Source of the DNA: Ipomoea triloba
Taxonomy: Eukaryota > Streptophyta > Magnoliopsida > Solanales > Convolvulaceae
Assembly: GCF_003576645.1 (NCBI RefSeq)
Contig: NC_044922.1
Span: 25,471,341 to 25,535,340 of the forward strand
Direction of reading: 5' to 3'
DNA length: 64,000 bases
The notes below the pieces were generated by a model that did no database searches, had not been told where the DNA came from, and saw only the letters and a list, made by a program, of their open reading frames with translations. Each line of letters opens with the position of its first letter. Positions within the stretch are counted from its first letter, which is position 1. Below are positions 46,288-58,886 of the stretch, in pieces. The translations under genes were made by a program, and so were the position numbers.

Positions 46288-47303
46288 ATTTGTCAATTGA
46301 TAATACTATGAAGATCAGATATGGATACTCGATTATGGATGCATTTAGAAACGATACCTAATTTATAATCAAAATACATAGTTTATATATAACTAATCCA
46401 AATCAATCTAATTCATCAAAATACTTAACTCATCAAATTCAATCTAGCTAATTCATCAAATTATTAATATCTCTAAATACCTATTTAATCAAGTACCTAA
46501 TTCATAAAAATATATACCTAACTAATAATCAAGTCTCTAATTTATCAAAATATATACCTAACTAATAATCAAATTATTAATGTCTCTAAATACCTATTTA
46601 ATCAAGTACATACCTAACTACTAATTTCACAAAATATATTGTACAATTAATCATATATAAATGTAAAATTTTACATTCAAATAGTTCTATCTCTCTCAAA
46701 ATTAATATTATTAATAGTATTTTGTTAATTAATACTAATTTATGTAATATACTTAGAAATAATATTATTTTAAATTGTTTGACAACAAACAATTTATTTT
46801 CAAAATTTTTTTTAAAATTCAAAATAAATATAGCACAATAACAACAAATTCAAAATAACTTGATAAATTATTTTTATCAAGATTATTAACTATTAATTAT
46901 TTTTGTCACCATAATTCAAGGTTATTAACTATTAATTATTTTTGTCATTCACAATAATAATAAAATTCAAAAATTCACAATATATATTCAATATATATAT
47001 AAACATCACGTCATTCGTTCGTTCGTTTGTGCGTTTATGCGAATGGTTTTTTTTTACTTTAGTTTATTAAATTTGCTTATATTTTCGCCGTATTTTTGGT
47101 CGACTTTACGCGGCACCTGCAGAGACCAGGTGCAGCGTAAAGTGAAATAATATTTTATTATTTCACTTTACGCGGCATCTAGACTCTGCGGGTGCCGCGT
47201 AAAGTTTTGGATCTATTTTTTAATTTATTTTTGAGAATCTACTACAACTGTTTAAACATGTGTAGTGTAAAGTGATGTTTATATGATCAATTTTGTAGTT
47301 GTG

Positions 47304-49329
47304 CGGTCTCAAGTTTGAATCCCGGTGTGGGGCATTGACTTAATCATTGAATTATTATCCTATATATTTTGTACTTTAATTATCTTCAACGTGCATGTGT
47401 CATTTTAACAAGGCTACTTACATAATTCATCATATTCTCCGAAAACTGTTGTATTAAACATATTTGAATATACAATTCAATCTCTCATAGCCTAATTAAT
47501 CAATTTCATGCTTATCATTTTTGCTTTACTTAAAACTTAAATTTATCTTCAATCACGATATACAATCATTTAAGGTTAAGTTTACAAATTTAGTAATTAG
47601 AAAAAGAAATTTTAGTAATTTTCATGGGTTTAATGTATAAGATCAGAGGTGATCTATTGGAGGGAAAGGGAGAAAACATATTAAAATTACTGGGTTGCCC
47701 TTAACAATATGTGTAAACTAATGTTTTTCATCGAATATGATTGATTTTGTAAATAGCATGGTTAAAACTACCACTTTGACAATAATTAAAGGAAAAACTG
47801 GACAGTGTATTTAAGGTAATAATATCTACAAAATGAGCATAATTAAAGGAATAAAATTACAATTATCACTTCCCTTAATTGAAAATGACACCCTGAACAG
47901 GATTTTAACCACCAAAGTGATGCTACATACATTACTTCTTTTTTATTTAAAAAAAATATACAAATAAATATTTACATATTTATTTATGTAACACTACTTA
48001 ATTGATTTTTTAAATATATAATTATTAAGTAAAATTCTTAACACAAAAATAAGGTTGTCTAATTTATAAATTAAAGAATTAAATTAATATTGTAAATTTA
48101 GAAGAGAAAATAATATTTGTGTTTTATTAGAAAAGATTCAAACTTCTTGCTTTAATGAAAGGTGATTCAACCTGGGATGTGGTTGAGTAGAAGAGACTTA
48201 TACATCCTAACTAATTGTGTCCCACGACAAAAAAAAAATCTGATGAGTACACAAAAAAAATAATAATAAAAAAAAAAATAAAAAAAGGTGTTTCTTTTGG
48301 TATAAAAGCAATAGTTCTTTGCCAACCGATAGCAGCCACGCTAATTAGGTGAACATCACTCATTCAAGCCTCATATTAAATTTTATTTTTTACAAAATTA
48401 TTGTCTGAACCGAAAAGAAAGGGACTTAACATTCTTTTTGCAAAATGTAATGATTTGGCCGTTAAAATATCTGATTCATACTATTGTAAAAGAGCGTGAA
48501 GATTGAAGGCAAGAAATGGCAGTTCGATTCTTCCTTTAGGTTGACAAAGCACATGAGCACTCACATATATAATATTCACGTCTCTGCCATGCATATGTGC
48601 AACAATTGCATGAACATCTATATATGTCCTAATATGATATACTATACCAATTAGAATTATAATCCTAAGATTCATTATATTAGATTTGACCCAATAAAAT
48701 TTGTCTATAAACTTTTAAAACAACTAGATCAAAATCAAAATTTATTAATTGATCGAGACTGGGATAATATATACAGATTGGACTTGGGATCAATTTATCC
48801 AATTGAGCCCTCTGAACTTGATTGAAAAATTTATTGCATGACACATTAAACAAAACAAATATATTTCTTTTGTATCCGGGAGAGGGAAATGCTCATTAAA
48901 TTTGTATAAATATGAGCTCACATATCATTGGTGAGGGCTTCGAAATGCTCACACTTGTCCACGATAAGGCGAAACCCTTTGCTCCAAGGGCATGCATGCA
49001 TATCTCGACCCAACAAAATTGTTGAAGGATAAATCATGATAACTCATCAATGACCCGTTAAGTATAAGAACCAGTAGCCACTCCACAAATATAATATGCT
49101 ACTTCACTGACTTTACGTGGCTTCAACATTAATATTTTTGCTTAAAGTAATTATTGCTCAATTGTTTTCATCTACGTACACGTTATTAGCAATATGCATT
49201 GTTCTTTAGATATCCTCCATAATTTGCGAATTGAATACTCATGTACTTAAAATGGTTGTGTTAGACCAATGATCCGATCCAAAAATTAACAATACTGTTA
49301 GTGTTTGTATCAATGCTATAATCCCAATA
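47304..49329. other. AT-rich intergenic
   Basis: The first 40 bases are the rest of the SINE-like target of the CACTA element. Beyond it I see A-runs (48220-48290) and no gene or clear element. Confidence 0.5.
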
Positions 49330-49338
49330 AACAATTAT

Positions 49339-49798
49339 GGCAAAAACTTGTGTGAGACTGTCTCACCGTGAGACGAGTTGGGTCGGGTTAATGTGAAAAC
49401 GTGATATTTATACGTACAAATGTCATACTTATATGCTCAATGTAATACCAATCAGGAATAAAATTTTTGTTACTTATAATGGTAAATGTAATACTTTTAC
49501 ATTTCGATTTAAATGTATTATAAGTATTATATTTTTCATTATAAGTAAGAGGAACATTACTTATTATGGAAAATGTAATACTTTTGATGGAAAATATAAT
49601 ACTTTTACATCAAAATGCAAAATTATTACTACACATTTTTTTCAAAAGTATTACATTTTCCCTTATAAATTAAATGACAAAATTTCTGATTAGTATTACA
49701 TTTGAGCATATAAGTATGACATTTACATGTTGGTTCAACCCGACCCGACATGTCTCACAAATAAGGATCCGTGAGACGGTCTCACACAAGTGTGATCC
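49339..49798. mobile_element. Foldback MITE, Mutator-like, 9-bp TSD
   Basis: Ends GGCAAAAACTTGTGTGAG and CTCACACAAGTGTGATCC are inverted, with AACAATTAT flanking at 49330-49338 and 49799-49807. Further arm motifs GTTGGGTCGGGTT/AACCCGACCCGAC and ATGTAATACTT repeats make it nearly palindromic. Relative: 39098-39925. Confidence 0.85.
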
Positions 49799-49807
49799 AA
49801 CAATTAT

Positions 49808-52800
49808 AGGTTTAAACATGACAATGAATGTGTGCAAATAGATATGGGTCGCGAATGAATTGAAGAAGACCCTGTGTAGCTCAAGGCTACTAGAGCAAAA
49901 TGTCAAGTATTATATTGAGTTGAAAGTGTGAATTTCCTTTCTAGGTGCATGGGCAAGTGATATTTATAGTGATTTATAGGCTAGAGATAGTTATTTTTGT
50001 ACAAATACTGAAATCCGATAACTTGTAACAGCTTGTGACATCATCATGTCAGTTAAAATAGATATGAGTTGATCTATCTAGGCTCCTAAGTTTGTTAGTT
50101 GATCTTCTTCTTAATCTATTGTGAGCACTTATCTTTGATCTTGTATATCATGACTGAGTTGGCCGAGCTATCAATTGACTTTTGAGCTTTAAGGGTCATT
50201 ATTGTTTTCCCCAACAAATACAAACATATTAATATTTTTTATGTCCCATAAAATATATTGTACTTAATTAATACTTTGACGTGTGTTTTTTTTTAAAAAA
50301 GAGATATTTGACAAAGTGATAGAGGGAGGCTCTTCTGTGCACCCTTTTCTAATTATAATTTTTTTAGTATTATCAATTTTATTACAATGTAGTATCTGTT
50401 CAATACCTCACCACTGGAGTTAGATCCTTGACATTCCTTCAAGGAGAGGCACAGAGGTACCAACTAAGAAAAAAAATAATTCAAGAGATAAATCATGTTT
50501 CAAAATCCTTGATGTACGCTAATTTGAGTCACACTCAACCAGCACTAATCTACCACCCACAACTTTTTACTTCGGATTAATTAATATTTACTCCAAACAT
50601 ATAATGTAGACTATATATTATGTTTGTATATGTGCCGGATGGGATTAGCGTACAAATAAAAAAAATATGAAATATGAAATATGAAATATTCAACTTCAAC
50701 AGCAATCCATTCATTGACTATACGGATTAATTGGTTGATTTAACTTCTCGGATCGATACAATACGGCACGTGTTGTTTCTTAATCAAAAGGCAATTTGGT
50801 GGATCCTTTGAGTGATTCAAAAGCTCAATTATATTTCTAGCTTCACAAGTCAACGTGCAGATGCAGATGCAGATGCACCTACATTCTAACTATTTCATAT
50901 TTATTAATAACTTCTAAAAATTATAAATTTTATTTCATAGAAAGATTGGTTGTCAAGCACGCTTAACTAATTTTATCATTAATCCTATGCCATTGACTTT
51001 AAAATATTTTATATAAATTAAATCTACAATTAATCTACTTATATTTTAGAATAATACTACACTTTACTACTCTACTAAATGCACTAGTTACATAATACAT
51101 AGCCAGTTAATTTAATCACTTTCTAATGTAACATTTTTGTTAAAAAAATTAGTATAAATTGATATTTTAAGTAATTATTTTGAGATATAATTTTGACTGT
51201 GATCTATTTTCGATTTGAGTTAGATCACGGTTGAATTGAATTCTCCTAGTTGAGAGTGTATGAAAAAAAACATAAAATGACATTTTAAATGATTATTTAC
51301 CAATCAAATCTCAAAAACCGTAACCTTACGAGTGGAGTTTGCATGCACCATACCTCAACTTTTTGGTCAACTGAGTTTGACTAAGAAGTAAAATCTTTTC
51401 GATTTCGACCAAAAAAATTGATTACAGTTTTCATATGTAACCCAGTGTCACCTTTCGGGTACTTTTTAGAATTAATGGTCGTAACGAAAGTGTCAATTCC
51501 AAATTAATCATGTTTGTTTTGAATGTTACAAAACTGATTTTAAATCAGTGTTTATGTCTTGATTTAATGCTATTTGACCGTCCTCTCCTATATATACTTT
51601 ACTTGAGCATGAGATTTAGAATACACAATTTCAAAACCTTTTCTATTAAAAACCATGCTCTTCTCCCTCCAAAAATTATGTGTTCTAGTTCATCGTGCTT
51701 ACTTGTTTTAGTGCTCAAACATTAAGTAGAAGTTCATTTTATCATGGGAAACTTAGGCTACAACGTTCATAGCACGTAAAGAATGCAGCAAATAAGATTT
51801 TAAGGAGAGTATGAGTATCACACGACTCAAACTTAAACCATAACCCTTTCATTTTCTTGTGCTTATTTTTCTGAATTAATATTTTCGTAATATTATTTCC
51901 CTACAGAAAAGATGAATATAATATATTATACACTCAAAATTGATAATAAATGAATAAAAGATTGATTCTCAAAATTACTCATTAAGTTAAAAAATTGGAG
52001 TGTGGGAAGAAATTAAAGTAACATTTGTTCTACAATAGAAAGAGATATAAGTTTATCATGTACCTGTATAAATACAAATCAATTTTTTTTTAAAGAATTT
52101 GAATTGAATAATATAAAGAATCTATCTACTATTCTGAAGTCTGAGTAATTAATTTTGGTCATTCTTATATTTTAAAGACCAAACAAAACTTTCTTCCCAA
52201 ACAAAACAAAACTTATTTTAGAGAAATCCATATTGCACTTTCGTTAAAGATCCCTCATTATTATCGGTATAAACTAACATATTAATCAGGAGAAAGAGAA
52301 GAATATTAGCGTGAATGATAGTCCAACAGATTCCAAGGATTTAGTGCGGACAACGAGCGTCTGATTAGAAAATTGGAAAAGTGGCGTTGGGTCCCACGTT
52401 TGGGACTGTAGTCTTTCATTAGACGGTAGCGCGTCGCACTTGATTTCATCTTACGCAACACTCCCATTTCCCACGTTTTGTCGCTTTTTCACTATATTTG
52501 CCATTTTACCATTCCTCCATTATTTAAATAACGAAAATGCTAATTATAAAAATTTATATTTAGGTGATCCCAATTTTGTTGTTCAGGTCTTTCATTATCC
52601 TTGGACACTTTTCGAACTCAACACTATCGCCTCTAATCTTGACCTTTAAGTCAGACGACGAACCAAATACGCCAAGTTTCAAGGGCACTAAATATTTTTT
52701 TAATAATATGATATGTCATAGACTTAGATTGGTCGCATGTGAAACCGTCCCACGAATTTCAATTCATACGAAGGATCAGAACTAATAAAAATCGATTAGA

Positions 52801-53814
52801 ACATAATTAAAAATATAATAAATACTTTAAACTTTATATATGATACTTTATATCATAAATGCAATACTTTATAGGAAAATTGTAATAAATAATTTGCAAG
52901 AAATAAAATATTAAAATAACATAATTGCAACCCTTATATATAATATTTTATAATATAAATATAGTATTTTATAGTAAAACTCTAATAGACAATCTATAGG
53001 AAATAAAGTAATACATGGTATGATTTCAAAAAAGTAATACATAGTAGAACATATAATTTACAATATCTTATCCCAGAAGTTTCATTATTCTAACTCATAA
53101 TATACATTATTCTAACACATAAAGTACATATTCTAACATATAATTTACAGTAGTCTAACACATAATGTACATCATTCTAATTTTTAACTTATAAAATTCA
53201 ACAACGTCGTTTTGGATCGCGGTCCACAGAGCTTGGTCCACACAGGGACACAGTTATGTGTACTAATAGTTTGCCCAAACTTGCATTGCCAAATCTCCTC
53301 TCGATGTCAACCAACCAATCCAATAATGAACAACAAATAAATTTAAACCTCTAATTTTTTAAAAAGCATTTTCAAATTTTTGTTACAAGTTTTATAATTT
53401 CGTTTGCATAATAGTTTTTAGGGTTCAAATATGAGCCTTATACTCCGTATTTGGGAAGAATGGCAATGTATAAATTTGGAGGTCAATATATAAAATGGCA
53501 GTGCATAAAATGATTGTATTATCTATTTTTTTATTTTAATTGGGTGCATAGCGACTTTTACAATATTGATTCTTGCCCTCATTTGATCCCCACAAGAAAC
53601 TTGCAAATGCACTCTAATCTCTTTTATCATGGTTTTGGCCCATTGCATCACATAGATGGTGTATAGAGCCATAGAGGTATGAAATTTATTCTTTAAAAAT
53701 AAAAAAAAAAAAGCATGATAAGCACTGCCCTGAACGCCAGGCAAATTAAAAGCTGTAACTTTCTCTACCAAACTTGTCAAGAATTGGGTATCCTGTAATC
53801 AAGTGAGTGGCAAA
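49808..53814. other. Long AT-rich intergenic region
   Basis: No host gene found in 4 kb. It contains a reverse SINE (50355-50465), a short GATGCA triplication (50860-50878) and an AT stretch with repeated TAATACATAGTA/TTCTAACACATAA motifs (52800-53190). A minus-strand ORF at 53523-53780 has an acceptor-like start but no family I recognise. Confidence 0.5.
50355..50465 (-). repeat. tRNA-derived SINE copy (reverse)
   Basis: The reverse 3' tail TTTATTACAATGTAGTATCTG then a degraded B box near 50420 match the SINE family. Confidence 0.6.
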
Positions 53815-54040
53815 TTATTTTGTAGACCCAAGTTTACATTGAATGTTCATAATTTTTATATATTAAATATTCACAATTTACGTATTAAATGTTTATAATT
53901 TTATATGCTAAATATTCATAATTTACCTACTGAATGTTCAAAATTTAAATTGTAAATTGTGAATATTCAGTATATAAATTGTATATTTTGACTCAGGTCC
54001 ATCTTGCAAGGTGAACTCAGGTCCATGACATAACAATTGC
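53815..54040. repeat. Foldback relative of 43230-43613
   Basis: TGTAGACCCAAGTTTACATT and CAGGTCCATCTTGCAAGGTG arms enclose repeated TTCATAATTT/AATATTCACAATTTA motifs. Confidence 0.55.
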
Positions 54041-54311
54041 AAATGAGCATAATAAACTCTTATTATGTACCATTCCAAAAAAAAAAAAAAAAAACTCTTA
54101 TTATGTACTTGTGTCTACCATGGACCGGGCATCCCAAAGTAGGAGTGTGCAAACTCCGATAAATTTTGAAATTCGATTAACCCTTTTTCAACCGAAATTT
54201 TTTAGTTCGATTAATGTCTAAAGGTTTTTAAAATTCCGGTTAATATAATGGTTAATTCGGTTTGAAACTTCGTTTAACCAAAATTTTATATATATATATA
54301 TATATATATAT

Positions 54312-54312
54312 N

Positions 54313-54406
<94 letters not shown>
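54312..54406. other. n followed by 94 G: assembly artefact
   Basis: A TA microsatellite ends at an unresolved base (54312) and is followed by 94 uninterrupted G (54313-54406). Such a tract is implausible in plant DNA and typical of no-signal base calls or bad gap filling. Confidence 0.85.
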
Positions 54407-55834
54407 CTCAGTTTGAAATAATAGAAATGAATGCCAAAAAGTAGAATGATACTACGTATATAACATTATTACAAACAACAGCAAACAAAACTACAGCAGT
54501 TTTTCACATATGATGGATGACAGACGTAATAAACTTCATGCCAATAGAAGCAGCTACCTCATCAGATCTACCATTTTTAAATGGTGCTTCCTTCGCCGCC
54601 ATCTATGATGAGCTTTTTGCAATGTATTCTCACAAACCTTCTCCCGCTTTGACACTGTCAATACAAGAGAGGCAAAGAGATGGGTCAGCAGTCAATTGGT
54701 GGGAGTAATTGAAACATTTGATCCATCTCAATTAAAAGGCTAAGCTAATAATTGATTTGTACCCCTGCGCGCGAGAGAGCATTTATGATATACAATTCAA
54801 TAAGCCTTAAAAAGATTCTTGTATAAGCAGTTGTGCAAACCCATTTCCCAAACAATGTGGGACAAAAGTTACTTTCAAAGCTTTTTCTTTTCATTTTTTT
54901 AAAAACTCAAATGGGTCAACTTTGAGAACCAATTGTTCATTCACACATTATCTGTTTTGAGCGTATAGTATATCAATCTTTTCGTCTAACTAAGAAGAAC
55001 CTAAATTCACTTTGACCCCACCCAAATTGAAAGTGGACCCACATATATTTGTACCACAATATAGCCACTAAAATGTCATTTTATGCTATTTTTTCAACAG
55101 TTATTTGTCCAAATATTATCAACGCTCTACGGTCAACCAACAATCACTCAACTGATTATCCTATTACTCCCAGATAAATTTTTCTCTAATATATTTATAC
55201 TTACAGAATATCAAAATATAAGTGTACCTCAAGATTTTGCAATAACTAACCGACAAGTAATTAAATTAATGATATATAATGCAATGCAAATTATCTACAT
55301 ATTGCATTTATACACTTATTTTAAAACACTGAATTTTTGTGATATTTGTTGCATGCAAGGAAGACTCATACTATAGTTTATTTGTCGATTCTTATATGTT
55401 AAACATCATAATATTATAAGAAACAGATACTTTGATGAAATATGAAGCATGAGTAGCCTGCTAATCAACGGTTATGGACATCACATTTCAAAAGTTTGGA
55501 TGTGCATCATTCCAAAAAGCTATACACTCCATTTGGTAATCTGGAGTGAAGTTTGGATTAACAGTTTAGATATATCATTCATACATTCTGATATATTTTT
55601 GTTTATTCCTTGATGCCAGTATGATGATTTGAATTTTGAGAGCATAAAAACAAGCTCGAAACATGCTTATATGCTTGAATGGTCTTACCTCAAAGTTACT
55701 ACTATACCCACTATCACACAATGCCTTGTGTTGTATGTTACACTCAAGGTTACTAACTTCTCACAATAGTCAGGGACTTGCTTTATATGTATGAAATATT
55801 GACAAAAAAAATTAGACTTTAAATGTGAGTTTTA

Positions 55835-55865
<31 letters not shown>

Positions 55866-56084
55866 GGGAATCGAAAACATTTTGAAATTTAGTGATTGGT
55901 AAAATCAATATGTTTCACATTTTGACTATCAAAACTAATTTTATAGAAAAAATCACAGAATATATACATGTAGATTATAAAATTAAAATTTCAGTGCCAA
56001 TATTGTTATGACTCAATGCTTTGATTACATTAAAAGTGATTTTTAAAAATTTCAAGCTCAAGATATGACACGTTTGATGAGTCG
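54407..56084. other. Intergenic, nothing certain
   Basis: A segment at 54517-54708 is open on both strands (plus 63 codons; minus from ATG near 54602, MAAKEAPFKNGRSDEVAA) but neither matches a family I know. The remainder is AT-rich with a TA microsatellite at 55838-55865. Confidence 0.4.
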
Positions 56085-56750
56085 CAGCTGGAAGGTCAGT
56101 GATCCGTTTGCCGACTTTAGATGTCGTTGATCAAATTAATCAGTACATGTGCGACATGCATATATATTGCAAAAGGACGAACATATTTAAGTTGTAACTC
56201 TTTGTGTAAGGCAGAACCAGACGGTGAAAATCTATTAGAAGTACACACTCCTAAATTCTTAAATAGTTTGAGATTGTATGATTTTCTTAATCATTCATTG
56301 ACATTAATTAAAGGTCGGTGCACCTGTTATGTTATTGCGGAAGATAGACCATTCTCTTGGTCTTTATAACGGTACGCGCCTCATCATCACAAGATTGGTA
56401 GATCACATTGTTGAAGCAAGAATAGTTAATGGGACACATGAAAGAACCAAAGTTCATCCCTCGAATGTCTCACTCTTTCTGATACGAGATTGTCTTTCAA
56501 GTTCCAGCATAAATAATTCCCATTGATGCTTGCATATGCAATGACTATCAACAAAAGTCAGGGCCGAACACTAACTCACGTTAGGTTATTGCTGAAAAAT
56601 CAGTTTTTAATCACAGTCAATTGTACATGACTTTCTCCCGAGTCACCCATCCTGATAGTCTGAAAGTGTTAATTAGTTCTAGACGAGGATAGACAAGATT
56701 GTGTTGCTACTATCGATGTTGTCTACAAAGAGATTTTCAATAATGTGTAA
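56085..56750 (+). pseudogene. Helitron Rep-helicase C-terminal fragment (PIF1-like), decayed
   Basis: Fragments appear in the order of a plant Helitron helicase: RLPTLDVVDQINQYMCDM, TYLSCNSLCKAEPDGENLL, HTPKFLNSLR, then after a frameshift VGAPVMLLRKIDHSLGLYNG with GTRLIITRLVDHIVEARIV, then FPLMLAYAMTINKSQGRTL and VTHPDSLKVLIS. NKSQG is the conserved helicase motif VI region. Several stops and frameshifts show it is dead. No 3' CTRR terminus with hairpin was identified. Confidence 0.85.
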
Positions 56751-57074
56751 ATACAATCAGTGATATTATGTTTTTTTTTTCAAGATGGAAAAATTGCTAT
56801 ATATCTACACAAAAATATATCTTCCATACATATGAGTTAGAATAGCAATTGATTCCTATAACTGAGTTACTAGAGAACGAGCATATTTGCCCAACTTATA
56901 AAAATCCTAAACAATGATATATAAAATCTCTAAAATTCCAGCACCGCATGCGTACATCTACACATTAGCTATTAATTAAGCAATTATTTGCTGGAATTCA
57001 AACAAAGATCGATAACATCAGAAAACATAATTGATCCAAAACATATCTTCAATTGTATTATATAATATTTGACA

Positions 57075-57348
57075 CTGTTGCAAAAATCCCCACCTAGGCC
57101 GCCTAGACACCCGCCTAGGCGCTAGGCGCTCCTAGACCGAGGCGAATTGCTCCCTAGGCGTCCGCCTAGGTGGCCGGCCGCCTAGCGCCAATCGGCCGAG
57201 TTGGCGGCCGACTGGGCTGAATTTTGCCGAGTTAACTCGCCCAACTCGGCAAAGTTAGCCGAGTTAACTCGAGCAAGTCGGCCTTTTTAATTTTATTATT
57301 ACATTTATATATATTTAAATTTATTTATTTATATAAGTAAGAGAAGTA

Positions 57349-57385
<37 letters not shown>

Positions 57386-57525
57386 GACATACATGCACAC
57401 ACATGAATTAATTTTTTATTTTTATAGGTCGCCGCCTAGGTACCGCCTAGGCGCCGCCTAGACCGCTTAGGCGCTAGGCGCTAGTCTACCGCCCGACTAG
57501 CGCCTAGCGCCTACTGCAACCATGA
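57075..57525. repeat. CCTAGGCG-rich foldback element
   Basis: Starts TGTTGCAAAAATCCCCACCT and ends AGCGCCTACTGCAACCATG. Both arms are saturated with CGCCTAGGCG palindromes. The centre has TTGCCGAGTTAACTCG repeats, TA repeats (57352-57380) and an AT core. Fragments of the family occur at 4700-4930 and 25020-25130. Confidence 0.7.
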
Positions 57526-57621
57526 TATTTAATGTTATAATTTATATAATTATATATCGATCCAAATATTCTTAATATATTATAAAAAATTTATTCCGTG
57601 CATCGCACGGGTGGAAATACT

Positions 57622-57622
57622 A

Positions 57623-57680
<58 letters not shown>

Positions 57681-57800
57681 GGAAAAAAGGTCGCCCTCGA
57701 ACTTTAGTTAAAAAGTCAATTAACCCCCTAAACTTTTTAAAGGTGAAAATACACCTATCAAAAATTGATATTGACGCAATGAAGCTCAAAAATTGATTAA
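57622..57800. repeat. (AAT)n microsatellite and long-TIR arm fragment
   Basis: About 59 bases of AAT, then GGAAAAAAGGTCG and AAAAAGTCAATTAACCCCCT, which matches an arm of the element at 14708-15158. Confidence 0.7.
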
Positions 57801-57949
57801 TGACCTGCTATCACTATGTAATTAAGATTATGATAACCCGTATGTGAAATTTCAGGCAAAAGGTGACTGGCGACAGGTGAACTGTCGCCTGTCATCAAGA
57901 AAGAGACCCAAGTTTCCTTCTACGTAGATAAGGTAACCACGGGAAAGAC

Positions 57950-58160
57950 TATCTCACTGCTAAACTGGCTGAAGGTATTGCTATACGTGAAGCTTTAAAA
58001 TGGCTCAAGTACCCGGGAATGGAAGTGCAAATAGAGTCTGATGCCAGCTGGTTGGTTATTGAAGCCATTACAACTCCTCAAAGTTGTTACTCTTTTTGAT
58101 TTGATCATTCAGAATATTAGAGACCTAGCTAAAAGTTCAAAAAAATGTTAGCTTTGTTGA
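57950..58160 (+). pseudogene. LINE RNase H fragment
   Basis: Translation shows TAKLAEGIAIREALKWLKYP, MEVQIESDASWLVIEAITT, then after a frameshift LIIQNIRDLAKSS and VSFVDV. This is the RNase H (RVT_3) domain typical of plant LINE ORF2. It stops exactly where the next element's TG terminus begins. Confidence 0.82.
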
Positions 58161-58886
58161 TGTGAACCTGGACTTGGTTTCCCCGTTCTTCTCTTCACAC
58201 TCTAATTTAAAAAGGACTTTTCAGAATGATTTATTTGGCTTGGTGTGTTCAATTTGTATGTTTAATTTAGGTTAGGTAAAGGATTGTTTTTGGATTTTGA
58301 TGTATAGTGGTTTTCCACGCTCGGCTATAGAACGATAAAAACCGGGATGATGCCACAAGGCTGATAAATTCCTTGATAAGTCAGGTTTTCCATGATCAAC
58401 TCATGGCCGAACTCATTCCGAGTTCCAGCAGAAAACATTCAGTTTTCTAACTCAAAAATTCATCTCAAATCTATATTTCATTAGACACGCAATGACCTTA
58501 AATAACTATTAAGAAGCCGATTACAACCACATGAATGAGATAATTATTAAATATAAGATAAACTAATCCTAACCAACAAGCTAAAAAAAATATGAAAAAT
58601 AATATAATTCCAACAAACTAAATATAAAATAATTTTAAGATAATCTTCCTAAATAATTAATAAAACTGATAATCTTCCTAATTAATTAATAAAACTAATT
58701 CTAAAATATTTGAACGGTCAATTATTGATTCCCGTGCCCACAACATTCCCTCTTTCTTTAGAGGGATTCGTCCTCGAATCCACGTTCCAGGTACCGTTAA
58801 AGCTTCATGAGTCTTCGTGAAGAGACAACCGTGTGCTCTGATACCAAATGATGTGGACCTGGACCTGGTTTCCCCGATCTTCTCTT
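58161..58886 (-). mobile_element. Miniature LTR retrotransposon (TRIM-like), interrupted
   Basis: The complete LTR spans 58161-58742 (TGTGAACCTGG ... CCCACA on the plus strand, 582 bp). The second LTR starts at 58852 (TGTGGACCTGG) and matches it over 35 bases with three mismatches before being cut at 58887. The internal region is only about 109 bp. On the minus strand it holds a primer-binding site and a purine tract AAAGAAAGAGGGAATG next to the LTR. No coding capacity. It sits in the LINE RNase H remnant. Confidence 0.72.
58835..58846 (-). other. Primer-binding site, initiator-Met tRNA
   Basis: The minus strand reads TGGTATCAGAGC, complementary to the 3' end of plant tRNA-iMet, five bases inside the LTR edge at 58852. 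Confidence 0.8.

Larger units (their letters stand above)
44323..47303 (-). mobile_element. CACTA (En/Spm) element, internally deleted
   Basis: The left end CACTAGTACAATAAAAG (44323) pairs with the right end CAATTTTGTAGTTGTG (to 47303; inverted CACAACTACAAAATTG). Subterminal GC-rich repeats such as CGCGGCACCTGTAGCG and CAGGTGCCGCGAAAAG occur at 44430-44590, and GACTTTACGCGGCACCTGC at 47101-47210. The flanks CTCAAATGAGAGG and CGGTCTCAAGTTTGAATCCC rejoin into a tRNA-like SINE sequence, giving a 3-bp AGG/CGG imperfect duplication as expected for CACTA. Coding remnants on the minus strand are listed separately. Confidence 0.8.

Noticed and set aside
53523..53780. 85-codon minus-strand ORF, possible exon fragment
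   Set aside because: An acceptor-like start and LPGVQGSAYHA look protein-like, but I recognise no family and there is no neighbouring exon.
54262..54444. Gly-rich ORF and possible G-quadruplex
   Set aside because: The 94-base G run beside an n is almost certainly technical.
54517..54708. 63-codon ORF, and a minus-strand alternative
   Set aside because: Both strands are open with no known match. It lies next to the poly-G artefact, so I do not call it a gene.
57580..57796. Ile-run ORFs on both strands
   Set aside because: Produced by the AAT microsatellite.
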